A stretch of 50,426 nt of DNA from Bacteroidales bacterium (lineage in GTDB: Bacteria; Bacteroidota; Bacteroidia; Bacteroidales; GCA-2748055), in the NCBI GenBank assembly GCA_030589895.1, contig JAUUZQ010000017.1, forward strand, positions 1-50,426, in the 5' to 3' direction. Positions 34,842 to 44,494 of the stretch are shown piece by piece (position 1 is the stretch's first letter; each line of letters starts with the position of its first letter). A program made the position numbers and the translations under genes. Under the pieces are notes generated by a model. That model was not told the origin of the DNA and did no database searches. It worked only from the letters and a program-made list of their open reading frames with translations.

Positions 34842-36554
34842 ATGTATGTAAATGTTTTGACAAAAATTACAGGAATAGTTTTTATGTTCTGTATGTTTTT
34901 TAGCGGTTGCTCACAGCAATCTGCACAGGAGGGGACTTCTACAGAAAACAATCCGCCAATCACTCCGAAGTGGCTCATTGGTCACATAATATGGGAAGAT
35001 AGCATTAACACCCAAACGGCTGCATTAGACTTAAATCAGCAATACAAAGATCATAGTATTCCGGTAAACGGAATCATTATTGACAGTCCGTGGGAACTTA
35101 GTTATAACGATTTTAACTGGGACACAGCAAGGTATCCTGAACCCGAAAAAATGATTGAGACTTTCAAACTGGATGATGTTAAGGTTATTCTATGGCTTAC
35201 TGGATGTATCAATAATGCTGCTAAAGATGTTCCTGTACCCAGGAGTCCTGATTTTGATTATGTGATTGAAAAGAAATATGTAGTAAATGATGGTAAAACA
35301 TCTGAATGGTGGAAAGGAGAGGGCGTGCATCTTGACTTTACTAATCCCGAAGCTGTAGCATGGTGGGATAGCAAATTAGATAAAGTATTTATTGACGGAG
35401 TATATGGTTGGAAAGTTGACCAGGGTGAGGCGACCTTTGCAGACTCCTTAAGTCTGACAGAAGAATTCAGGTATCAAGCCCAGAATGGAATTAACTATGG
35501 CGATTCAATAATGACATCATTGGGAAGAATCTCAATGTTAGAGTTTAAGCATGCCTATTACGACCATATGTTTGATTATGCTACATCACATAATCCTGCC
35601 GGAATGACCATGGCTCGCCCCTATTCTCATCAGGCAGGTTTTGCTGCAAGCATAAACAAAGTAAGTATCGGCTGGAGTGGTGATTTTGCAGGTGATTATG
35701 ATGGTTTAAAATTGCAGATTGACAATATATACCGCTCTGCCAATGCAGGCTATGGAGCTTTGGCATGTGAAGTGGGTGGTTTTTATCATGAAAGATCAAC
35801 AAAAACTCAATTCATTCGCTATGCACAGTTTGGAACAATGGCAGCATGTATGGTTAATGGCGGAGCAAATGGTGCATTTACAAACCATCTTCCATGGTAT
35901 CACGACGATGAAACTACTGATATATACAGGTATTATGTTACATTACACTATCAGTTAAGTCCATATATCTTTAGTACAATTGTTGATGCTCACCTGCATG
36001 GTGGGTCCATGTTGAAAAATATATCAATGGAGCAACAAAGTCATACTATAGGTGAGAATATCTTCATGAAAGCCATTACTTCTGATACAAATTTAGTAAC
36101 TTTTAACTTGCCTCAAGAGGGCAAATGGATAGATTTCTGGACAGATATAGAATATACAGGTGGTTCAGAAATAACAAAAGAGTACGCTCTGGCGGAATCT
36201 CCTCTCTTTATCAAATCAGGAGCCATTATTCCTCTTGAAATAACCAATGATGTAACAGGTATCGGAGATCAATCCTTTGCAGGAAAAACAACCATGTTGA
36301 TCTATCCTGGCGGAAAGAGTGATATCTTGTATCATAAACCCCTGGGAGAAGGCATTGAATATGCAGATATCCTGATAGAATACAATAATGGGCATATTAC
36401 TGTAAACTCAGACATTGAAGATTCTTACATTTTCCTTATAAAAACCGATACAGAACCTGCCGATGTTACAGGGAGTGACTCCTGGGTATATAATGCAGAT
36501 AAAAAATATATCCAAATTGAAAAAACAGGAACTTGTTTTGAGTTAGACTTATAA
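34842..36554 (+). CDS. GH31-family alpha-glycosidase lacking the N-terminal beta-sandwich
   Basis: A 570-residue predicted lipoprotein (FSGC, Cys23). The catalytic barrel begins almost at once (PKWLIGHIIWED, about 42-53). GWKVDQGEA gives the nucleophile Asp193, and IGWSGDFAGDYD the acid/base Asp281. A proximal beta-domain follows (LAESPLFIKSGAIIPLEI). Most GH31 enzymes carry a beta-sandwich of 150-250 residues before the barrel that shapes the active site; here it is missing. Known GH31 activities are alpha-glucosidase, alpha-xylosidase, alpha-galactosidase, alpha-N-acetylgalactosaminidase and sulfoquinovosidase, and the sequence does not decide among them. It stands in tandem with another GH31 gene. 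Confidence 0.83.
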   Translation: MYVNVLTKITGIVFMFCMFFSGCSQQSAQEGTSTENNPPITPKWLIGHIIWEDSINTQTAALDLNQQYKDHSIPVNGIIIDSPWELSYNDFNWDTARYPEPEKMIETFKLDDVKVILWLTGCINNAAKDVPVPRSPDFDYVIEKKYVVNDGKTSEWWKGEGVHLDFTNPEAVAWWDSKLDKVFIDGVYGWKVDQGEATFADSLSLTEEFRYQAQNGINYGDSIMTSLGRISMLEFKHAYYDHMFDYATSHNPAGMTMARPYSHQAGFAASINKVSIGWSGDFAGDYDGLKLQIDNIYRSANAGYGALACEVGGFYHERSTKTQFIRYAQFGTMAACMVNGGANGAFTNHLPWYHDDETTDIYRYYVTLHYQLSPYIFSTIVDAHLHGGSMLKNISMEQQSHTIGENIFMKAITSDTNLVTFNLPQEGKWIDFWTDIEYTGGSEITKEYALAESPLFIKSGAIIPLEITNDVTGIGDQSFAGKTTMLIYPGGKSDILYHKPLGEGIEYADILIEYNNGHITVNSDIEDSYIFLIKTDTEPADVTGSDSWVYNADKKYIQIEKTGTCFELDL

Positions 36555-36583
36555 ATGTGATTAACTAATTAAAAATTATTTAG

Positions 36584-38956
36584 ATGAAACCGAACCCAAT
36601 TATCTCCTTTGTATTCTTAATTAGCGCACTCCTTCTATTCACTGATTGTAGCAATCTGCAAAAAAGTCAATTCACTCTAGAGCTAAAAAACTCTGAATTA
36701 GTCATTGACCAAGATGTTTGGAAAATGCAATTTAACGGGAATGAAACGCAACATTTTTCCGCATCAAAACCGTTTCAGTTTCTTATTGATGACAACTGGG
36801 TTTCAGTATCTTCAGTTAAAGAAATTGAGTCTTCTGACTCTTCGGGGACAATGTTCAGCGTACTGCTGGAAAACGAATTAGAAGCGGAAATGGAAATAAT
36901 CAAAGTATCTGACTTTGCGCTTAGACTGCTTATTAAGACTTCAGATCCAGAGGCTACAGCATGCAGAGGATATATTAGTTTAGACCCCGTAGAAGAGATA
37001 TATGGATTTGGTGAGATGTGGAATGGAAGAGTAGCCCAGAGAGGTTCATCAATTGAGATTTGGGATAAAACAGGAACACCGGATGAATGTGCATATATGC
37101 CCTATTATGTCTCGACAAAAAACTATGCATTGTTTCTAAACTACGGAGGAAAAGTGAACTTCGATATTGGTAAAACCAAAGCTAATGAATTGGTTTTTGA
37201 AGCCACAACCGGACAATTAGAATTATTGATAGTTTCAGGTGATAAAATATCATCTGTAGTAGAAAACTTTCTGACAGTGGTGGGAATGCCTGCTCAACCT
37301 CCACGCTGGACTTATAAGCCCTGGATATGGCTGATGGGAGATCCTGCAATACCGGGAAGTGATATAGAAACACTAAAAGATTATCATACAGTTGAAATGG
37401 TAGATCGAATGAAAGATCTAAATATTCCCATAGGAGTAACATGGTTGGAGCCTCCATGGCAAACTGAAAGAACAACTTTTATTCCCAACCCTGATTTCTC
37501 ATCAGACTTAAAAAAAGTAATTGCCCAATTAGAAGAAAAAGGGATAAAGACACTGGCATGGACAGTCCCCTATACCACATACAAAGCCTCAAATTGGAAA
37601 GAAGCAGTTGAAAATGGATACCTGGTAAAAAAACCGGGAGGCGAAGATGGTGATGGAAAAGTAACTATTTCAAAATCAGGAGAGCTGGTTGGTATAAACT
37701 ATAACTACATAGATTTCTCAAATCCTGATGCATATAATTGGTTTAAGACTCAAATTAGTATCGCATTGGATCTTGGGTTCAAAGGTTTCAAACTGGATGC
37801 CGGACAGGGTCTTCAGAAAGATGCCATTTTGCACAACGGTGTATTGGGAGCTGATGTACACAACTCCTATGCAATGAAGTATAACCAGGTGTTTTTTGAA
37901 ACTTTGTCTGAAAGATATGATGATGATTTCCTTATGATTCCTCGTGCGGCCTGGGTTGGGTCGTCAGCTTTCACCAACTTTAAATGGCCGGGAGATTTAA
38001 GTGTGACCTTTGCAAATAATGGATTGCCATCGTCACTGTATTCCACATTGTCACTGGCGTTCTCAGGCTTCCCTTTTGTCTCAACCGACATTGGAGGTTT
38101 TGAATACAGACCGGCATCGGAAGAAGTGTGGATACGCTGGGCTCAGTTTGGAGCTATGTTACCTGGGATGCAGACCTTGAATATGCCCTGGTGGTATTCT
38201 GATAAGGCTATTGAACACTACCGTTTTCTCTCCTGGCTGCATACAGATATGACACCTTTATGGGCTTCATTGGCCAACGAAGCACATGAAACCGGAGCCC
38301 CTGTTTGCAGACCACTGGTCTGGACATACCAGGATGATATTGATTGCTGGAGAGTAGATGATGAATTTACTGTCGGAAACGTATTATTGGTTGCTCCTGT
38401 TCTTAATACAGAGAATCAAAGAGAAGTATATCTGCCTGAAGGCAGATGGCTGGATTTTTGGAATGAGGATAAAATACTCGATGGAAAACAAACCATTACA
38501 TGGAAAAAAAGTGAGAAAGAGGGTCTGTGGAGCTTCCCATTGTATATCAAAGAAGGTGCCATTATTCCTCTGGAAGTGGAAAATGAGATCAGCGGGTTTG
38601 GATGGGATCAGGAAGGTGAATATATCACCCTGGCTATATGGCCTGCAAAATCGAAAACCAACAGCTTTGTGTTGCATGATTTGGAAGAACCGGTAGAAAT
38701 CAATGTTGATTGGCAAGATCAGATATCAATTACACTTACTGAAACTAAGAAAAATTACATATTCAGAGTTCATTTAAATGACTCAACTCAACCTGTAAGC
38801 ATTTCTTCAGGATCCGTAGTTATTGATGAGAATCCAAATGAGCACTCTTTCAGAACAGAAAACCTTAGTGAATGGCATTTTAACAAAAAAGATAATAATC
38901 TGTGGATAAGGATAAACAGTGATACGGGAATTGATGCAATAAAGATCGAATTATAA
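36584..38956 (+). CDS. GH31-family alpha-glycosidase
   Basis: A 790-residue predicted lipoprotein (FTDC, Cys22) with the complete GH31 layout. It has an N-terminal beta-sandwich (about 28-238, with YGFGEMWNGRVAQRG), the barrel, and two C-terminal beta-domains (EGAIIPLEVENEISG region and beyond). GFKLDAGQG gives the nucleophile Asp405 and KWPGDLS the acid/base Asp471. It is the last gene of the long operon and precedes a hairpin. It shares little with its shorter GH31 neighbour outside the motifs, so the two probably cut different alpha linkages of the same side chains. The sugar is unknown. Confidence 0.87.
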   Translation: MKPNPIISFVFLISALLLFTDCSNLQKSQFTLELKNSELVIDQDVWKMQFNGNETQHFSASKPFQFLIDDNWVSVSSVKEIESSDSSGTMFSVLLENELEAEMEIIKVSDFALRLLIKTSDPEATACRGYISLDPVEEIYGFGEMWNGRVAQRGSSIEIWDKTGTPDECAYMPYYVSTKNYALFLNYGGKVNFDIGKTKANELVFEATTGQLELLIVSGDKISSVVENFLTVVGMPAQPPRWTYKPWIWLMGDPAIPGSDIETLKDYHTVEMVDRMKDLNIPIGVTWLEPPWQTERTTFIPNPDFSSDLKKVIAQLEEKGIKTLAWTVPYTTYKASNWKEAVENGYLVKKPGGEDGDGKVTISKSGELVGINYNYIDFSNPDAYNWFKTQISIALDLGFKGFKLDAGQGLQKDAILHNGVLGADVHNSYAMKYNQVFFETLSERYDDDFLMIPRAAWVGSSAFTNFKWPGDLSVTFANNGLPSSLYSTLSLAFSGFPFVSTDIGGFEYRPASEEVWIRWAQFGAMLPGMQTLNMPWWYSDKAIEHYRFLSWLHTDMTPLWASLANEAHETGAPVCRPLVWTYQDDIDCWRVDDEFTVGNVLLVAPVLNTENQREVYLPEGRWLDFWNEDKILDGKQTITWKKSEKEGLWSFPLYIKEGAIIPLEVENEISGFGWDQEGEYITLAIWPAKSKTNSFVLHDLEEPVEINVDWQDQISITLTETKKNYIFRVHLNDSTQPVSISSGSVVIDENPNEHSFRTENLSEWHFNKKDNNLWIRINSDTGIDAIKIEL

Positions 38957-38977
38957 AGTATCAGAACAAATATGCAG

Positions 38978-39001
38978 AGAACGCTATTTATTTAGCGTTC
39001 T
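38978..39001. terminator. Hairpin terminator between convergent GH31 and GH105 genes
   Basis: AGAACGCTA, a six-base loop, then TAGCGTTCT: a perfect 9-bp stem between two converging genes, touching the stop codon of the GH105 gene. There is no long T run on either side, so efficiency is uncertain, but the place is right for a terminator serving both directions. Confidence 0.55.
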
Positions 39002-40235
39002 ACTTATTACTTCGTTCATACCTTATTATTTCAACGCCGGCAGAGATAACTGCTCCAAAACCAACATCATTTGCTCTCTTCGGACGGGTGTAGTAATGAT
39101 TGAGATCACTTTCGATACCCGTACCGACACATATATCTTGCACTGCGCTGCTTTGATAATCTGTATCTGTTTTGCTTAAAATGCCGTCCCACCCTTTTTT
39201 AGCTACAGTAATATATCTCTCAGGAAGTATGCCCTCGTTAACTGCATAAGCAATACCATAGGTGAACATAGCTGTACATGAAGTTTCCTCGTATGAATCG
39301 ACCCTATCTATAAGTTGATGCCATAGTCCTGACTCACCTTGATACCGTGCGACACCTCTTATCTGCCTTTTAAATAATTCCACCAATTCTTCCCTCCGGG
39401 GATGATCTTCTGGCAATAGTTTCAATAATTCAACCTGCGCCATCATAACCCAACCGTTAGCTCTGCCCCAGTGAGCCACACCATTAGCATCCTCATCACT
39501 GTGCCAACTATGAAAATACAAGCCTGTATGTTCATCCCACAAATAATCTGAAAACTGAATAATCTGCTTTGCTGCATCATCGAAATACTTTTCATCACCA
39601 CTTAACATCCCCATCCTGGCCAGAAAAGGCACACTCATGTATAAGTCATCTGCCCAAAGTGAAAACTCCACAGGCTTGTTTCTCACCAGAGTTCCATCCT
39701 CCAGTCTAAACTGTTTGGTGCTAATAAAATCAGCTGATCTCACAATATAATCCATGTACACCTTGTTATTGTTTAGCTGGTATGCATCAATAATACTGGC
39801 ACCCATAGCCCCGCAATCATCAAGATAATTTATCACAATGAGTGAAGCAAACGGAAGTCTCCAATGATTGTGTTTGGTCAGAATAGTCTTGAAATGAGAA
39901 ACATTGGCAAACATAAATTCTACGTTTTTACTTGTATAGTCAATGTATTTTTGCTCACCAATTAATTCGCCCAGATCCATCATGGCAATATTAATAACTC
40001 CTGCCGGGTAATCACTCCCTGAGTAGCTACTTAATAGTTCCAGATCACGATGCGGTTCAATCTCACTTAAATCACTAAAAACATCACCGGTTTCATTGTC
40101 AATAAACCCCCTGATATTATCTTCCAAAATACCATCTGCTATTCTCCTGAGATTAGCCTCGTCACTCAGCTTTTCCTGGGAAAAACCGTTTACTGCTAAA
40201 AGCAACGCAAATAAAACTAAAAGACTATTTTTCAT
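39000..40235 (-). CDS. GH105-like unsaturated uronyl hydrolase, second copy
   Basis: The start is set at 40235 (MKNSLLVLFALLLAVNGFSQ, a good signal peptide); the frame is open to 40265. NYLDDCGAM, LWADDLYMSVPF, HWGRANGWVMM and ESGLWHQLIDR match GH105 and align with the gene at 26856, but the two differ through most of their length. It has no lipobox, so it is a soluble periplasmic enzyme where its paralogue is a lipoprotein. It stands apart from the operon, on the opposite strand, at the edge of the utilization locus and beside menE. It probably hydrates unsaturated uronate ends of a different oligomer. Confidence 0.87.
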   Translation of the reverse strand: MKNSLLVLFALLLAVNGFSQEKLSDEANLRRIADGILEDNIRGFIDNETGDVFSDLSEIEPHRDLELLSSYSGSDYPAGVINIAMMDLGELIGEQKYIDYTSKNVEFMFANVSHFKTILTKHNHWRLPFASLIVINYLDDCGAMGASIIDAYQLNNNKVYMDYIVRSADFISTKQFRLEDGTLVRNKPVEFSLWADDLYMSVPFLARMGMLSGDEKYFDDAAKQIIQFSDYLWDEHTGLYFHSWHSDEDANGVAHWGRANGWVMMAQVELLKLLPEDHPRREELVELFKRQIRGVARYQGESGLWHQLIDRVDSYEETSCTAMFTYGIAYAVNEGILPERYITVAKKGWDGILSKTDTDYQSSAVQDICVGTGIESDLNHYYTRPKRANDVGFGAVISAGVEIIRYERSNK

Positions 40236-40330
40236 CTGTTTGAAATTTATGGGAATCCATAACAAAACACTTGAAAATACAAAGAATATTCGATTCTACC
40301 CCGCGTTTTTACTTATTTCATGCACTGAAG

Positions 40331-41704
40331 CTACAATTTGGGTTTGGACTTGCGTTTTTTAAACCAGCGTTTCATTTTATTTCTGAGCAGAAGAACTATT
40401 TCTTTCCCCAGAAATGCGAGAGATCCATAGAAGAGTATCTCACCGGCTAAAAAAACACCGAAAATTACACCGGCAGTGGTGGCTGTTTTCAATTCTAATA
40501 TTTTTCCGATTCCTCCCCCAATAAATGGTGATCCGACAATTAGAAAATAGCTTAAGATCTGAACAATGAACATTGCTTTTTTAAATGGAGTGTTTACCAG
40601 GTCCTTTAAAGAAGCAGGTGACGATTTCTTGTTAAGCAGCTTCAGAAGTTCTATCCTGTCAATCTTCATGGCCTTATTCCTTGGAAACTCCGAGATCACC
40701 ACAACCTCCTTGGGAAGTTCATGCTTATCCATTATCTCAGACATACTGCTCATCCAACGATCTCTTGGAAGTTTGACATCCTCACCCTCAACTACCAACA
40801 CCAACTTTTGTCCGAGCTTTGGATCAGACAGACCAATGAATATGTGAGCAGGTTCAATTACATTCCGGATCCTCTTTTCAAGAATTTCAGGGATAATTTT
40901 GATACCAGCGCTCTTGATTACATTGTCAATTCTTCCCAACCATTCAAAGCTGGTTTTACTGTGTATCTTAACAAGATCATTGGTAATGACCTTTCCATTT
41001 GTTACACCTGGCATATCAACCGTCAGACAAGCACGCTCATCAGTATCAATTATTACACCACCAAGAACATTAAAATTTACATCCACAGTATTCCCATTGA
41101 TGCGTCTAATAGCAAAATGAGTATAGGTTTCAGACATGCCAAAGGTTTCATACACTTCTGTTTGACTCATCTTTTGAATAATCCTGAGCAAATTCTCATT
41201 CACCTCTCCCCCACCTACAAGTAGTTTTTTAATAGTATCAATGGGATGGCTGCTTGCAATAGTTTCAATTAGCTGCAGGGGTACCATGGCAGAAAAATCT
41301 ATCTCTCTGCTTAGATTCTCCAGCGGTCTGCCTGAGGGTTCAACAGTCACAAGATTCAATCCTCCCGTCAGGGCCCTGATAAGCATCATCTTTCCTGCTA
41401 TATACTGGACAGGCAGACAGAGAAGCGCAGTATTTCCTGCTTGCAGTCCAAAATATTTAAGTGTCATCCGGGCAGATCTGATCATAGAATCACGGTTAAG
41501 ATCAAGCACCTTAGGGTCCCCTGTTGTACCACTGGTTCTCTGAGTAAGTGATACCTCCTCATCGAAAAAATCAATGATAAATTGATACAAGTCGGACTTC
41601 CATGATTCCAGCTTATCAGTTTCCAGCATCTGCTCAGAAAAGGCAATCAACTCCTCTTTAGAATAGGCAATATCATCTATGATAAATGGTCCTTGCATCT
41701 CCAC
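40331..41704 (-). CDS. menE: o-Succinylbenzoate-CoA ligase (MenE) with C-terminal membrane extension
   Basis: A 457-residue protein. Residues 1 to about 360 are an acyl-adenylate-forming enzyme: QRTSGTTGDPK (55-65, ATP loop), YETFGMSETYTHF (adenine site), WLGRIDNVIKSAGIKI (hinge) and PRNKAMKIDR (catalytic Lys of the C-terminal lid). It activates o-succinylbenzoate with CoA for menaquinone. The last 90 residues (from about NTPFKKAMFIVQILSYF) add two or three hydrophobic helices and a basic tail (KRWFKKRKSKPKL), like the transporter suffix domain found as a separate small protein or transporter tail. MenE proteins of this phylum usually end near residue 360. The gene is the last of the men operon. 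Confidence 0.88.
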   Translation of the reverse strand: MEMQGPFIIDDIAYSKEELIAFSEQMLETDKLESWKSDLYQFIIDFFDEEVSLTQRTSGTTGDPKVLDLNRDSMIRSARMTLKYFGLQAGNTALLCLPVQYIAGKMMLIRALTGGLNLVTVEPSGRPLENLSREIDFSAMVPLQLIETIASSHPIDTIKKLLVGGGEVNENLLRIIQKMSQTEVYETFGMSETYTHFAIRRINGNTVDVNFNVLGGVIIDTDERACLTVDMPGVTNGKVITNDLVKIHSKTSFEWLGRIDNVIKSAGIKIIPEILEKRIRNVIEPAHIFIGLSDPKLGQKLVLVVEGEDVKLPRDRWMSSMSEIMDKHELPKEVVVISEFPRNKAMKIDRIELLKLLNKKSSPASLKDLVNTPFKKAMFIVQILSYFLIVGSPFIGGGIGKILELKTATTAGVIFGVFLAGEILFYGSLAFLGKEIVLLLRNKMKRWFKKRKSKPKL

Positions 41705-41707
41705 TTG

Positions 41708-42766
41708 CTAATTGTTTAATAAATTGTTCAGATCCCACTGCTGATCAGGTAAATAGTAGATTTTACTCCCGACTATTTTCAAGGGAGATGGAATATTATT
41801 TGAGAAAAGCCGTCCGGTTCCCAGTCCCTGGGGCATCGAAGTATCCAGTGTGGCTGTCCATTGAGAAATAGCATTTAATCCAATATTTGATTCCAGGGCA
41901 GAGGTAAGCCACCAGGCTATCTTATGAGTTTCTGCTATTTTTATCCACTCTTCAGCAGCTGAAATACCCCCCAATAGTGTGGGTTTTAAAATGATATAGG
42001 CTGGATTAATGGTACTCAGCAAGCTTCGTTTTTTCTCTGTTACACTTATCCCAATAAGCTCCTCGTCAAGAGCAATATCAATGGGAGAAAACCGGCATAC
42101 CTCAGCCATTTCATCAATTGAACCAGCCAAAATTGGTTGCTCAACTGAATGTATCTTATATTCAGACAGACGATTTAATTTATCAATTGCTTCCCCTGAT
42201 ATCCATGCACCATTGGCGTCCAGTCTTATTTCAAGATCACTTTCATTGTATCTTGACCTGATTGAAGCCAGTACGCTCAGCTCATCCTGAAAATCCAGGG
42301 CTCCAACTTTCAATTTAAGAATGTTGAAGCCGGAATCAATCTTCACGGTGATCTGCTCCATCATGCTCCGCTTATCTCCCATCCATATAAGTCCGTTGAT
42401 AGGTATTCCTATTTTTCCACTTGTGAAATCCGAGGCAAAAAGCACCCTTTTTCCTCCAGTTGTAAGATCAAGCATTGCCGTTTCCAAACCAAACTGAATG
42501 GCAGGATAGTTCTGCAAAAACTGATCATCAATCTCTTCGTCATTATTTAAGAGCCGACAAACTTCCTTAAGCTTCGACTCAAACTGATCAATGTTATCAT
42601 GGCTTAATCCTGGAATCAGGGAGCACTCGCCAATGCCGACTACATCTGGAAAATCCGGATCAGAAAGCAGAATAAACCATGAATCCTTAGTGGTCAGCAC
42701 ACCTCTTGAGGTTCCTGCCGGAACAAGAAACTTCATGGGACGATTTATATATCTGACAATATGCAT
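41708..42766 (-). CDS. menC: o-Succinylbenzoate synthase (MenC)
   Basis: A 352-residue enolase-superfamily protein that dehydrates SHCHC to o-succinylbenzoate. LKLKVG carries the Lys-x-Lys pair (151, 153). Metal ligands follow at D183 (RLDANGAW), E209 (SVEQP) and D234 (ALDEEL), and the opposite catalytic Lys is in IILKPTLLGG. The N-terminal capping domain is complete. It lies three bases upstream of menE and directly after menA, in operon order D-B-A-C-E. Nothing odd was seen. Confidence 0.92.
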   Translation of the reverse strand: MHIVRYINRPMKFLVPAGTSRGVLTTKDSWFILLSDPDFPDVVGIGECSLIPGLSHDNIDQFESKLKEVCRLLNNDEEIDDQFLQNYPAIQFGLETAMLDLTTGGKRVLFASDFTSGKIGIPINGLIWMGDKRSMMEQITVKIDSGFNILKLKVGALDFQDELSVLASIRSRYNESDLEIRLDANGAWISGEAIDKLNRLSEYKIHSVEQPILAGSIDEMAEVCRFSPIDIALDEELIGISVTEKKRSLLSTINPAYIILKPTLLGGISAAEEWIKIAETHKIAWWLTSALESNIGLNAISQWTATLDTSMPQGLGTGRLFSNNIPSPLKIVGSKIYYLPDQQWDLNNLLNN

Positions 42767-43669
42767 TTACAGTATGAGTCCTAATCCGAATGTGAGAGAA
42801 AATATCAAAGTGGCAAGTGCCAGTTTACGCAGTTCAGAATTCAGTTCAATAGCTACAGTATTTTTTAAAACCTTTATAATTCCAGAGACCAGCAAAGGGA
42901 GAGTCAATACAAATAAGAACTGGTAAGGGGACTTAAAATGAGTAAGCGTATATAGCAGACTGATTAAAAATCCTGCCGTCAGCAATGAAACATGATAGAT
43001 CTTAGCCCTGCCAAGACCCATTTTTACAACCAGCGTCATCTTCCCATTTTCCCTGTCATTTTCTCTGTCTCTAAGGTTATTCAGATTCAACACACCTGCA
43101 CTAAACAATCCAATGGCTGAAGCAGGCATAAGAACAGCCCAATCAAACGACAGACTGTGCAAATAATAAGTTCCGGCAACACCAAGCAATCCAAAAAAGA
43201 GGAATACCATTACATCACCTAAGCCGGTGTAGCCATAGGCTTTCTTTCCAACGGTATATTTAATTGCAGCCACAATAGATGCGATTCCCAGGAGAAAAAA
43301 GAGAAGAGATAAATATGAACCTGTGTCTTTCAATGCAACATAGATCAGGGTGCAACCGGATAAGAGGCTCAGCATAATAAATAGCAGGATCATTCCCCTC
43401 ATGTGTCGCCGTGTAACTATTCCGGCTTGCGTTAATCTTTGAGGGCCCAATCTCTTTTCGTTATCCGTTCCTTTCTGTGCATCGCCATAGTCATTGGCCA
43501 GATTGGATAGTATCTGCAGACAGAGTGTTGTGATTATACCTAAAATCAGGACCGCCCATTTGAATGTATTGTTATCGTATGCAAGGAAACTTCCAAGTAT
43601 GGTGGCAGACAATGCCAAAGGCAGAGTACGCAAGCGAAATGCACTTATCCAGATTTTAATGGATGCCAT
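42767..43669 (-). CDS. menA: 1,4-Dihydroxy-2-naphthoate polyprenyltransferase (MenA)
   Basis: A 300-residue UbiA-family membrane enzyme with about nine hydrophobic helices. NLANDYGDAQKGTDN is the first Asp-rich magnesium-pyrophosphate motif and NLRDRENDRENGKMTL the second. It attaches the isoprenoid chain to 1,4-dihydroxy-2-naphthoate and gives demethylmenaquinone. Two bases separate it from menB and none from menC, so the genes are co-translated. It fits the family well in length and motifs. Confidence 0.92.
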   Translation of the reverse strand: MASIKIWISAFRLRTLPLALSATILGSFLAYDNNTFKWAVLILGIITTLCLQILSNLANDYGDAQKGTDNEKRLGPQRLTQAGIVTRRHMRGMILLFIMLSLLSGCTLIYVALKDTGSYLSLLFFLLGIASIVAAIKYTVGKKAYGYTGLGDVMVFLFFGLLGVAGTYYLHSLSFDWAVLMPASAIGLFSAGVLNLNNLRDRENDRENGKMTLVVKMGLGRAKIYHVSLLTAGFLISLLYTLTHFKSPYQFLFVLTLPLLVSGIIKVLKNTVAIELNSELRKLALATLIFSLTFGLGLIL

Positions 43670-43671
43670 GA

Positions 43672-44493
43672 TCAGGGGAGTTTTGGAAACTGATCCCAGT
43701 CCGGATCCCTCTTTTCCAGGAATGCATTTTTACCCTCCTGTGCTTCATCGGTCATGTAATATAACATAGTTGCATTACCCGCCAGCTCCTGAATTCCTAT
43801 CTGACCATCAAGTTCAGCATTCAGTCCGGTTTTGATCATTCGCAAAGCAATCGGACTATGCTTCATGATCTTTTTACACCACTCAACAGTGGTATCCTCC
43901 AGATCCTTAAATGGCACGACCTTGTTTACAAGTCCCATATCCAGCGCTTCCTTTGCAGTATATTGTTCACAGAGAAACCATATCTCCCGTGCTTTTTTCT
44001 GTCCTACGTGCCTGGCAAGATATGATGATCCCAGTCCGGCATCAAAACTCCCCACTTTAGGACCCGTCTGTCCAAATCTGGCATTCTCAGAGGCAATGGT
44101 CAGATCACAAACCACATGAAGGACATGACCACCTCCAATCGCATAGCCGTTTACCATCGCAATAACGGGTTTTGGAATGGACCTGATAGACTTTTGTACA
44201 TCAAGGACATTGAGTCTGGGAACACCATCTTTCCCAATATATCCGGCACGGCTTTTTACGTTCTGATCTCCCCCGCTACAAAATGCCTTGTCACCTTCCC
44301 CGGTTAATACAACAACCCTTACATCAGGCATCTCCCTGCAAAACAACAGAGCTTCATTCATTTCGCGTGTAGTGTCCGGTGTAAACGCATTATAATATCT
44401 CGGACGGTTAATGGTAATTTTTGCAATACCCTCAAACAGTTCGAATTTTATATCCTCGTACTCCTTAATGCTTGTCCAGTTACGTTTCTGCAT
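43672..44493 (-). CDS. menB: 1,4-Dihydroxy-2-naphthoyl-CoA synthase (MenB)
   Basis: The start is set at ATG 44493 ([19 protein letters not shown]), giving 273 residues, the normal MenB length. The open frame continues upstream to 44604 only by overlapping menD. Crotonase-fold motifs are [29 protein letters not shown] (oxyanion hole) and [19 protein letters not shown] (active-site loop). It closes the second ring of o-succinylbenzoyl-CoA. The start follows the menD stop by one base. Nothing unusual was seen. Confidence 0.93.
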   Translation of the reverse strand: MQKRNWTSIKEYEDIKFELFEGIAKITINRPRYYNAFTPDTTREMNEALLFCREMPDVRVVVLTGEGDKAFCSGGDQNVKSRAGYIGKDGVPRLNVLDVQKSIRSIPKPVIAMVNGYAIGGGHVLHVVCDLTIASENARFGQTGPKVGSFDAGLGSSYLARHVGQKKAREIWFLCEQYTAKEALDMGLVNKVVPFKDLEDTTVEWCKKIMKHSPIALRMIKTGLNAELDGQIGIQELAGNATMLYYMTDEAQEGKNAFLEKRDPDWDQFPKLP

Positions 44494-44494
44494 A

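Noticed and set aside
40721-41224. A 167-codon open frame on the plus strand, antisense to menE
   Set aside because: It mirrors a certain gene, has no family resemblance and no upstream signals.
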